From Alistipes sp. (GTDB lineage Bacteria > Bacteroidota > Bacteroidia > Bacteroidales > Rikenellaceae), in the NCBI GenBank assembly GCA_017559615.1, contig JAFYRB010000007.1, positions 1 through 5,307 of the forward strand: DNA of 5,307 nt, written 5' to 3'. The notes beneath the pieces are model-generated. The model was not told where the DNA came from. It saw only the letters and a list, made by a program, of their open reading frames with translations, and ran no database searches. Position numbers and translations under genes: made by a program. How positions within the stretch are numbered: the stretch's first letter is position 1; each line of letters begins with the position of its first letter. Below are positions 1 through 5,307 of the stretch, piece by piece.

Positions 1-2087
1 TCCACATCACCCTTAACGATGATGTTAAGCTCCTTGAACGAGCCGATAGCGATACGGCGACCAATCTCATCGAGTGTCACGTGCTTCTGAGTCATAATGC
101 CCTGCATACGCTGCAACTGCTCGCGCTTGTTAGCAATCTCACGTGCCGAGCGGTCATCGTCCATAACGTTGAAGGTATCACCCGCCTGTGGCGCACCGTT
201 AAGACCAAGCACCTGAACAGGTGTTGATGGACCTGCCTCGGTAACCTTACGGCCATTCTCATCGAACATAGCCTTCACACGACCTGTGTAAGTACCCGAA
301 AGAAGCACATCACCAATGCGGAGAGTACCATTCTGTACCATAATTGTAGCTACGTAGCCACGACCCTTATCCAACATCGACTCGATAACGGCACCCGTAG
401 CCTTACGATTTGGGTTAGCCTTAAGCTCCAATACCTCAGCCTCCAAGAGTACCTTCTCAAGGAGCTTATCGAGGTTAAGGCCCTGCTTTGCAGATACCTC
501 CTGGCACTGATACTTACCACCCCAATCCTCAACAAGGTAGTTCATCTGCGAGAGCTGCTCGCGGATACGGTCAGAGTTTGCCTGAGGCTTATCCATCTTG
601 TTGATGGCAAATACCATAGGTACACCCGCCGCAGAGGCGTGGTTGATAGCCTCGACAGTCTGAGGCATCACGCTATCGTCGGCAGCAACGATGATGATGG
701 CAACGTCGGTCATCTTCGCACCACGGGCACGCATCGCCGTAAAGGCCTCGTGACCTGGGGTATCGAGGAAGGTAATCTTCTGACCGTTAAGCTCTACGGA
801 GTAAGCACCGATGTGCTGTGTGATACCACCAGCCTCACCTGCTGTAACGTTTGTCTTACGGATGTTATCCAAAAGCGAAGTCTTACCGTGGTCTACGTGT
901 CCCATTACGGTTACGATAGGTGGACGTGCTACGAGCTCATCGTCGCTATCTGCATCGCTCTCGATAGCCTCCTGAATCTCCACAGATACGAACTCTACGG
1001 TGAAGCCAAACTCCTCGGCTACTACTACCAACGCCTCGGCATCGAGACGCTGGTTGATAGATACCATAAGACCGAGGTTCATACACGCCGAGATAACCTC
1101 CATAGGCGAGACGTTCATCATTGTAGCCAGCTCACTTACGGTTACGAACTCCGTAACCTTAAGCACGCTGCGCTCCATCTCCTCGCGCTCGATCTCCTCG
1201 TTCATTCGCTCACGAACCTCCTCGCGCTTCTCCTTACGATATTTAGCACCCTTTGACTTTGTACCCTTTGCTGTAAGACGAGCCAAGGTATCCTTAATCT
1301 GCTTTGATACCTCCTCATCCGAAACCTCTGGACGTACCACAGGCTTTGGCTGTTGCTTCTTCTTTGGCTTCTTCGACTGTGGCTGTGCTGGCTGCTGCTG
1401 TGCGCCACCACCCTGCTGTGGCTGTGCGCCGCCCTTACCACCCTGTGGCTTACCGCCATTTTTGCCACCCTCGCGAGCGACATTCACCTTCTCCTTCTCG
1501 AGACGCTTACGCTTGTGTTTGCCACCAGGTGTCATATTCGACACATCCATAGTACCCAAAATCTTTGGACCATCAAGTGTTGGTGCCTCTGGGCGGAATA
1601 GTGAATCGCGCTTTGGCTCCGCTGGAGTCTCAACGCTCTCTGGCTGTGGCTTTGGTGCCTCCACAACTGGCTTTGGCTCCTCCACAACAGGTTTTGGTGC
1701 CTCGGCTGGAGTCTCCTCCACAACACGCTCACGCCTGCCATCGAGGTCAATCTTACCCAAAATCTTTGGACCACGAACCTCATCCTTAACGCTGATGGTG
1801 TTGCTACGTACGATAACCTCTTCCTCCTCGTTCTCCTTACCCTGTGACTGAATAGTTACGCTACCCTTCTGCTGAATGCGCTCACGTACGGCATTACGCT
1901 CGTTACCTGACTGACGGGTGCGACCGAACTCCTTCTCGAGTACGGCGTATACCTCTGGTGACACGGGTGAAGATGGTGAGCAGTCGCTCTGCAAACCCTT
2001 ACGCTGGAGAAACTCCGCGAGAGTGTTGAAACCCACCTTAAACTCCTTGGCCACCTGTATAAGCCTTATTTTTTTGCTATTATCCAT
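1..2087 (-). CDS. infB: Translation initiation factor IF2, 3'-truncated by window edge
   Basis: IF2 is the cytoplasmic GTPase that places initiator fMet-tRNA on the 30S subunit and promotes 50S joining. From the ATG at 2087 the frame is open for 695 codons to the left edge with no stop. Seen in order: an N-terminal IF2_N-like helical domain (residues about 5-55); a charged, low-complexity linker (about 56-294) rich in E/P/V/K and then G/Q/K; a second IF2_N-like domain (about 308-368); and the GTPase domain. The GTPase motifs are G1 GHVDHGKT (396-403), switch I GGITQHIG (420-427), G3 DTPGH with the catalytic His (442-446), G4 NKMD (496-499) and G5 SAK (532-534). Domain II follows, and the window ends as domain III begins ([14 protein letters not shown]). 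Compared with E. coli IF2, roughly 200 C-terminal residues, including the fMet-tRNA-binding C2 domain, are missing. It is the last visible gene of the rimP-nusA-infB operon, 31 bases after nusA. The start is supported by a good Shine-Dalgarno. Identification is secure. Confidence 0.98.
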   Translation of the reverse strand, partial: MDNSKKIRLIQVAKEFKVGFNTLAEFLQRKGLQSDCSPSSPVSPEVYAVLEKEFGRTRQSGNERNAVRERIQQKGSVTIQSQGKENEEEEVIVRSNTISVKDEVRGPKILGKIDLDGRRERVVEETPAEAPKPVVEEPKPVVEAPKPQPESVETPAEPKRDSLFRPEAPTLDGPKILGTMDVSNMTPGGKHKRKRLEKEKVNVAREGGKNGGKPQGGKGGAQPQQGGGAQQQPAQPQSKKPKKKQQPKPVVRPEVSDEEVSKQIKDTLARLTAKGTKSKGAKYRKEKREEVRERMNEEIEREEMERSVLKVTEFVTVSELATMMNVSPMEVISACMNLGLMVSINQRLDAEALVVVAEEFGFTVEFVSVEIQEAIESDADSDDELVARPPIVTVMGHVDHGKTSLLDNIRKTNVTAGEAGGITQHIGAYSVELNGQKITFLDTPGHEAFTAMRARGAKMTDVAIIIVAADDSVMPQTVEAINHASAAGVPMVFAINKMDKPQANSDRIREQLSQMNYLVEDWGGKYQCQEVSAKQGLNLDKLLEKVLLEAEVLELKANPNRKATGAVIESMLDKGRGYVATIMVQNGTLRIGDVLLSGTYTGRVKAMFDENGRKVTEAGPSTPVQVLGLNGAPQAGDTFNVMDDDRSAREIANKREQLQRMQGIMTQKHVTLDEIGRRIAIGSFKELNIIVKGDV
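1203..1222 (-). promoter_or_regulatory. Candidate internal ribosome binding site and start within infB
   Basis: A perfect AGGAGG (1222-1217, minus strand) lies 11 bases upstream of the in-frame ATG of IF2 residue Met295 (1205-1203). Initiation here would give an IF2 form lacking the first IF2_N domain and the whole low-complexity linker, starting just before the second IF2_N domain. E. coli and some other bacteria are known to make shorter IF2 forms from internal starts. Against this, the motif is encoded by ordinary Glu-Glu codons (GAG GAG) in a Glu-rich stretch, and the spacing is longer than optimal. This is inference only. Confidence 0.25.
1553..1572 (-). repeat. Direct repeat copy 2 in IF2 linker (GPKILG)
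   Basis: This 20-base segment is identical to 1754-1773. It encodes Gly-Pro-Lys-Ile-Leu-Gly at IF2 residues 173-178, followed by T-M-D-V. Both copies are in the infB frame, 201 bases (67 codons) apart. The peptide is probably a repeated short linear motif of the linker rather than a mobile or recombination element. Confidence 0.8.
1754..1773 (-). repeat. Direct repeat copy 1 in IF2 linker (GPKILG)
   Basis: This is the first copy in translation order of the 20-base exact repeat shared with 1553-1572. It encodes GPKILG at IF2 residues 106-111, followed by K-I-D-L-D. Between the two copies the linker holds smaller degenerate repeats of the PKPVVE type (residues about 131-149) and TPAE (126-129 and 154-157). 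Confidence 0.8.
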
Positions 2088-2093
2088 TCAATA

Positions 2094-2101
2094 TCTCCTT
2101 T
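2094..2101 (-). promoter_or_regulatory. Shine-Dalgarno site of infB
   Basis: On the minus strand AAAGGAGA precedes the infB ATG, with AGGAG at 2099-2095 and 7 bases between it and the start codon. This is the clearest ribosome binding site in the window. rimP has none, and nusA has only a purine-rich AGAAGAGAAA next to its start. The site fixes the infB start at 2087 rather than at the out-of-frame ATG at 2104. Confidence 0.85.
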
Positions 2102-2118
2102 CATTAATCGTTATCAAA

Positions 2119-3348
2119 CTACTCGAACTCTGCCTTAAGGATTGCTACTACCTGCTCAGCCTGCTCAACCTCAAGGTCAGCGCGCTGTGCAATCTCCTCA
2201 ACCGACAACTCCAATACGCTCTTAGCGGTGTCACAACCTGCATTCTTGAGAGCCTCGATAATCCAACCCTCAATCTCGTCTGTGAACTCCGTAAGTGCCA
2301 CATCCTCCTCCTCAATCTCGCGGTACACGTCGATATCGTAGCCTGTGAGCATCTTCGAAAGGCGGATGTTCAAACCACCCTTACCGATAGCCAACGACAC
2401 CTCCTCTGGCTTGAGGTATACCGAAGCAGTCTTGCGCTCCTCGTCGATTACGATAGACGAAATCTTCGCAGGATTCAACGAGCGCTGGATAAGCAACGAT
2501 GTATTTGAAGTGTAGTTCACCACGTCGATATTCTCGTTACGCAACTCCTTTACGATAGTGTAGATACGCGAGCCCTTCATACCCACGCAAGCACCTACTG
2601 GGTCGATGCGGTCGTCGTAAGACTCTACGGCAACCTTCGCGCGCTCACCAGGGATACGTGCGATGCGCTTGATGGTGATAAGACCATCGAAAATCTCTGG
2701 CACCTCCTGCTCGAACAAACGCTCGAGGAACTGGTTGTCGGCACGCGAAAGGATGATACGTGGCTGGTTGTTGTTCATCTCCACAGCCTTTACGATAGCC
2801 TTGATAGCATCACCCTTACGGTAGAAGTCGTTAGGAATCTGCTCGCTCTTTGGCAATACGAGGTCGTTACCCTCATCGTCGCGTACCAAAACCTCCTTCT
2901 TCCATACCTGATAAACCTCACCTGTGATGATCTCACCCACCTTCTCAGAGTAAAGCTCAAACAAAGCTGCCTTCTCGAGGTCGAGAATTCGTGATGCGAG
3001 GTTCTGACGGAGCGACAACACTGCACGACGACCAAACTGTGTCATATCAATCTGGTCTACGTACTCATCGCCAAGGTCGTACGATGGGTCGATAGCCTTC
3101 ACAGCCGAGAGTGCAATCTCGGTGTTAGGGTTCTCCACAGCGTCATCCTCAACTACGGTACGGTTACGCCAAATCTCGAGGTCACCCTTCTCTGGGTTGA
3201 TGATAACGTCGAAATTCTCATCGCTTTCGAACTGCTTCTGGAGTGCGTGACGGAATACATCCTCCAACACTCCGATGAGGGTGTTGTTGTCGATGCTCTT
3301 CAACTCCTTGAACTCAGCAAAGTTGCTGATAAGATTAATGTACTTCAT
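2119..3348 (-). CDS. nusA: Transcription termination/antitermination factor NusA
   Basis: NusA binds RNA polymerase and nascent RNA and modulates pausing, intrinsic termination and antitermination, including on rRNA operons. The 409-residue product shows the family order: an N-terminal RNAP-binding domain (about 1-130, with the NPEKGDLEIWRNR strand region at 51-63), an S1 RNA-binding domain (about 137-202), KH1 (about 228-300, RIPGERAKVAV and the GMKG loop at 256-259) and KH2 (about 301-345, GKGG loop at 322-325). An acidic C-terminal helical segment (about 346-409) looks like a single helix-hairpin-helix-type repeat. E. coli NusA (495 aa) carries two C-terminal acidic repeats; the shorter form here fits NusA of Bacteroidota. 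The gene starts 55 bases after rimP and ends 31 bases before infB, with no visible promoter or terminator between them. Its Shine-Dalgarno is weak (AGAAGAGAAA). In E. coli NusA feeds back on its own operon; whether it does so here is unknown. The stop codon is TAG. Confidence 0.98.
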   Translation of the reverse strand: MKYINLISNFAEFKELKSIDNNTLIGVLEDVFRHALQKQFESDENFDVIINPEKGDLEIWRNRTVVEDDAVENPNTEIALSAVKAIDPSYDLGDEYVDQIDMTQFGRRAVLSLRQNLASRILDLEKAALFELYSEKVGEIITGEVYQVWKKEVLVRDDEGNDLVLPKSEQIPNDFYRKGDAIKAIVKAVEMNNNQPRIILSRADNQFLERLFEQEVPEIFDGLITIKRIARIPGERAKVAVESYDDRIDPVGACVGMKGSRIYTIVKELRNENIDVVNYTSNTSLLIQRSLNPAKISSIVIDEERKTASVYLKPEEVSLAIGKGGLNIRLSKMLTGYDIDVYREIEEEDVALTEFTDEIEGWIIEALKNAGCDTAKSVLELSVEEIAQRADLEVEQAEQVVAILKAEFE

Positions 3349-3403
3349 TTTCTCTTCTATATTTTGTTTTAGTTATATTTTTCTTGGTCGATTAGTGGCG
3401 GGA

Positions 3404-3871
3404 CTACTTAAAGTCGAGGTACTCCTTAACGTACTTTATCTCCTCCCACTCATACTCCTTTGTAACCTCCACGGTCACCTTACGCTTCTTACCCTCTACG
3501 GTCTGCTTCTCCTCGTACGAGAGTACGATACCCTTCTCGTTAGCATCGTTGAGCTTCGCGAGAATCTTAATGCCATCCTTAAGAAGCACCTCCACAGAGT
3601 TGCCGAGAATCTTCTTATACTGGCGAAGAAGCTTAAGCTCCGAGCCGATACCTGCCGAAGCAACCATAAGTGAGTAGTCCTCAACCTCGCGGTCAAGTTC
3701 CGCCTCGATGGCACGGTTTAGCGCAGCACAATCCTCCAACTTTACTGCCGTATCGCTATCAATAAGCAACTCGATGTCGCCCATAGGAGATGTTTTACAC
3801 TCCACAACAAACATATCAGTCTCCTTCAGGAACTGGTCAGCAATCTCTATAACTCGCTTTGCGTCAATCAT
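3404..3871 (-). CDS. rimP: Ribosome maturation factor RimP
   Basis: RimP (formerly YhbC) binds free 30S subunits and helps late 16S rRNA folding and protein assembly. The 155-residue product has the family's usual length and two-domain layout. The N-terminal alpha/beta domain (about 1-83) holds VVECKTSPMGDIELLIDSD and the family signature around residues 66-78, DYSLMVASAGIGS, corresponding to the DYxLEVSSPG region of other RimPs. The C-terminal SH3-like beta domain (about 84-155) starts at RQYKKILGNSVEVLL, a form typical of Bacteroidota. It is the first gene of the rimP-nusA-infB operon and lies about 80 bases downstream of a predicted start of transcription. No Shine-Dalgarno precedes the ATG; the upstream bases are A/T-rich, as is common in this phylum. 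The start was chosen because the N-terminus fits the family and no better in-frame start is evident. The stop codon is TAG. Confidence 0.96.
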   Translation of the reverse strand: MIDAKRVIEIADQFLKETDMFVVECKTSPMGDIELLIDSDTAVKLEDCAALNRAIEAELDREVEDYSLMVASAGIGSELKLLRQYKKILGNSVEVLLKDGIKILAKLNDANEKGIVLSYEEKQTVEGKKRKVTVEVTKEYEWEEIKYVKEYLDFK

Positions 3872-3916
3872 ATATCTATCAAAAATGTGTGTTAACGTGG
3901 TATAAATCTACGAAAG

Positions 3917-3937
3917 AAGGGGACTATTAGCCCCCTT
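3917..3937 (-). other. Hairpin in the predicted rimP leader RNA
   Basis: The minus-strand RNA contains AAGGGGGCU, a three-base AAU loop, then AGUCCCCUU. This can form a 9-bp stem with one G-U wobble and four consecutive G-C pairs. It lies between the predicted transcription start (about 3951) and the rimP ATG (3871). No U-tract follows; the next bases are CTTTCGTAG, so it does not look like a standard intrinsic terminator. It could be a regulatory leader structure, a stabilising 5' stem, or a relic of an end signal for glnS transcripts. The palindrome is certain; its function is unknown. Confidence 0.55.
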
Positions 3938-3957
3938 ACATTCTCTCAATCACGCTA

Positions 3958-3988
3958 CAAAGGTAGCAATAATTTTCGGTTTTCCAAT
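3958..3988 (-). promoter_or_regulatory. Bacteroidota-type promoter for rimP-nusA-infB
   Basis: On the minus strand, TACCTTTG (3965-3958) matches the Bacteroidota -7 consensus TAnnTTTG exactly. An ATTG (3988-3985), close to the -33 TTTG, sits upstream with 19 bases between it and the -7 box, the expected spacing. The region just upstream is A-rich on this strand. Transcription would start near 3951-3955, leaving a leader of about 80 bases before the rimP ATG. It is the only good promoter match I see between glnS and rimP. Confidence 0.75.
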
Positions 3989-4006
3989 ATTTTTCGTCAC
4001 TTTTTT

Positions 4007-4045
4007 CAACCCCCTACCCTCACATTTTCAGCATCTTGGGGCTTG
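4007..4045 (-). other. Imperfect inverted repeat after glnS
   Basis: Starting 8 bases beyond the glnS stop, CAAGCCCC (4045-4038) can pair with GGGGGTTG (4014-4007) with one mismatch, around a 23-base loop. An A-tract, not a U-tract, follows on the transcribed strand, so it is a poor intrinsic terminator. It may help end or stabilise the 3' end of the glnS transcript. No better glnS terminator is visible before the rimP promoter. Confidence 0.25.
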
Positions 4046-4053
4046 TCAAAGGA

Positions 4054-5307
4054 CTACTTATTCATCTTTGCCCAAGTATCCTTGAGTGTCACCGTACGGT
4101 TGAAGATTAAACGCTCTGGCGTAGAGTCCTTATCGACGTTGAAGTAGCCGATACGCTGGAACTGCAAATAGTCATAAGGCTTCGCCTCGGCGAGGTATCG
4201 CTCAACGTAGCACTCTGTAAGCACCTGAAGCGAGTTCTCGTTAATCATCTCCTGCATAGCCTCCAACGCCTCGCAGCCACGCTCCTTGCGGATAGCAGCC
4301 ATCTCGTCACGTGGGTTCTCCACCTTCCAGAGGCGGTCATACAAGCGTACCTCGGCCTTGATGCAGTGGTCGCAGCTTACCCAATGCAAGGTCTTACCCT
4401 TAATCTTACGGTCGCTACCTGGCATACCCGAACGAGTCTCTGGGTCGTACTCCGCATATACGGTTACAACATTACCATTCTCATCCTTCTCGCAACCTGT
4501 ACATCTAACGATGTAGGCATTCTTAAGACGCACCTCCTTACCTGGAGTCATACGCTCAAACTTCTTTGATGCCTCCTCCATAAAGTCATCGCGCTCCATC
4601 CAAAGCTCGCGGCTGAACTCGATGATATGTGTACCTGATGCTGGATCCTCTGGGTTATTTACAGCCTCCATCTGCTCCACCTGGCCCTCTGGGTAGTTGG
4701 TGATAATGAGCTTCACAGGGTTAATAACGGCACTCACGCGTGTAGCACGCTTATTAAGGTCGTCACGTACGGCGCTCTCGAGCAACGCCATATCGTTAAG
4801 TGCATCGTAGGTCGTATAACCAATCTTATCCACGAAGTTACGGATAGACTCTGGCGAGTAACCACGACGGCGGAAACCACACAACGTAGGCATACGTGGG
4901 TCATCCCAACCATTCACCAACCCCTCCTTAACAAGGATAAGCAAGTTACGCTTACTCATAAGCGTGTAGTTAAGGTTGAGTTTATTGAACTCATACTGAC
5001 GTGGACGCTCGTCCGATGGGTCAACACCCTCCTTCACCCAATCAACAAACAAGTCGTAAAGTGGGCGGTGAGGCACAAACTCAAGGGTACACAACGAGTG
5101 TGTAACACCCTCGAAGTAGTCGCTCTGGCCGTGTGCAAAGTCATACATAGGGTATACCTTCCACTTATCGCCCGTACGGTGGTGTGGGTGGTTCACAACG
5201 CGATAGATAATAGGATCGCGGAAGTGCATATTCGAGCTTGCCATATCAATCTTTGCGCGAAGCACCATCTTACCCTCCTCAATCTCGCCATTTGTCATCT
5301 TCATAAA
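4054..5307 (-). CDS. glnS: Glutaminyl-tRNA synthetase, 5'-truncated by window edge
   Basis: This class I synthetase attaches glutamine to tRNA-Gln in the cytoplasm. The frame is open to the right edge; 417 codons and a TAG stop are present, and the Met at 5304 is internal, not the true start. Numbering from that Met, the fragment shows EEGKMVLRAKIDMAS (9-23), the YPMYDFAHGQSDYFEGVTHS catalytic-core stretch (51-70), the class I KMSKS-equivalent MSKRN (116-120) and DPRMPTLCGFRRRGY (135-149). The beta-barrel anticodon-binding region follows to residue 416. DPRMPT and FRRRGY fit GlnRS rather than bacterial GluRS. Compared with E. coli GlnRS (554 aa), roughly 150-170 N-terminal residues are missing, including the HIGH motif. 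Two CxxC motifs, CTGC (268-271) and CDHC (311-314), sit in the C-terminal region. The gene is separated by 182 bases and a new promoter from rimP, so it is probably a separate transcription unit. Confidence 0.97.
   Translation of the reverse strand, partial: FMKMTNGEIEEGKMVLRAKIDMASSNMHFRDPIIYRVVNHPHHRTGDKWKVYPMYDFAHGQSDYFEGVTHSLCTLEFVPHRPLYDLFVDWVKEGVDPSDERPRQYEFNKLNLNYTLMSKRNLLILVKEGLVNGWDDPRMPTLCGFRRRGYSPESIRNFVDKIGYTTYDALNDMALLESAVRDDLNKRATRVSAVINPVKLIITNYPEGQVEQMEAVNNPEDPASGTHIIEFSRELWMERDDFMEEASKKFERMTPGKEVRLKNAYIVRCTGCEKDENGNVVTVYAEYDPETRSGMPGSDRKIKGKTLHWVSCDHCIKAEVRLYDRLWKVENPRDEMAAIRKERGCEALEAMQEMINENSLQVLTECYVERYLAEAKPYDYLQFQRIGYFNVDKDSTPERLIFNRTVTLKDTWAKMNK

Noticed and set aside
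639..1256. A 205-codon open frame on the plus strand
   Set aside because: It is antisense to the IF2 GTPase domain, whose motifs are intact on the minus strand. The product resembles no family I recognise.
1370..1740. Repetitive-looking tracts that could suggest tandem repeats or an array
   Set aside because: These are codon runs for Pro/Lys/Glu/Val and Gly/Gln in the IF2 linker. The unit lengths are irregular and there are no spacer-like unique segments of constant size.
1000..1851. A 283-codon open frame on the plus strand
   Set aside because: It is antisense to infB. Its Ser/Arg/Gly/Phe/Cys-rich, low-complexity composition is what the reverse of the IF2 linker and IF2_N region would produce. 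No Shine-Dalgarno or promoter was seen, and the infB frame is clearly the coding one.
1918..2508. A 196-codon open frame on the plus strand
   Set aside because: It crosses the nusA-infB boundary in antisense and is Leu/Ser-rich. It is a shadow of the nusA C-terminal and infB N-terminal coding sequence.
3349..3403. Possible separate promoter for nusA in the 55-base gap
   Set aside because: The gap is A-rich on the transcribed strand, but I see no TAnnTTTG with a properly spaced upstream TTTG. Read-through from the rimP promoter is the simpler explanation.
3895..3912. Second promoter-like TAGATTTA just upstream of rimP
   Set aside because: It misses the last G of TAnnTTTG, and no TTTG-like -33 element lies 19-21 bases upstream. 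The match at 3958-3965 is far better.

Overview
The window looks like an ordinary core-genome segment from a member of the Bacteroidota, probably the order Bacteroidales. Three things point there: the Bacteroidota-type sequences of NusA, RimP and IF2, a perfect TAnnTTTG promoter -7 element of the kind used by the Bacteroidota primary sigma factor, and roughly balanced G+C by eye. I cannot name the genus from the sequence alone. All four genes lie on the minus strand, so the order of transcription runs from high to low coordinates.

First in transcription order is glnS (5307 down to 4054), the glutaminyl-tRNA synthetase, missing its N-terminal third at the right window edge. A gap of 182 bases follows. 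It holds no gene but contains an imperfect inverted repeat (4007-4045), a promoter (3958-3988) and a G/C-rich hairpin in the predicted leader RNA (3917-3937). Then comes the rimP-nusA-infB operon: rimP (3871-3404, 30S maturation factor), nusA (3348-2119, transcription elongation, pausing and termination factor) and infB (2087 to the left edge, translation initiation factor IF2, C-terminus missing). The gaps are 55 bases (rimP-nusA) and 31 bases (nusA-infB), and no promoter or terminator is visible in either, so the three are most likely co-transcribed.

The three operon genes link ribosome small-subunit maturation, RNA polymerase pausing and antitermination, and initiator-tRNA delivery. This gene order is conserved across many bacteria. 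GlnRS charges tRNA-Gln and appears to be a separate transcription unit.

I found no new system, mobile element, CRISPR array or RNA gene. The observations worth a second look are modest: a candidate regulatory leader before rimP, a Shine-Dalgarno-like AGGAGG that could give a shorter IF2, paired CxxC motifs in the GlnRS C-terminal region, a 20-base duplicated segment in the IF2 linker, and a 12-codon ORF overlapping the infB start.
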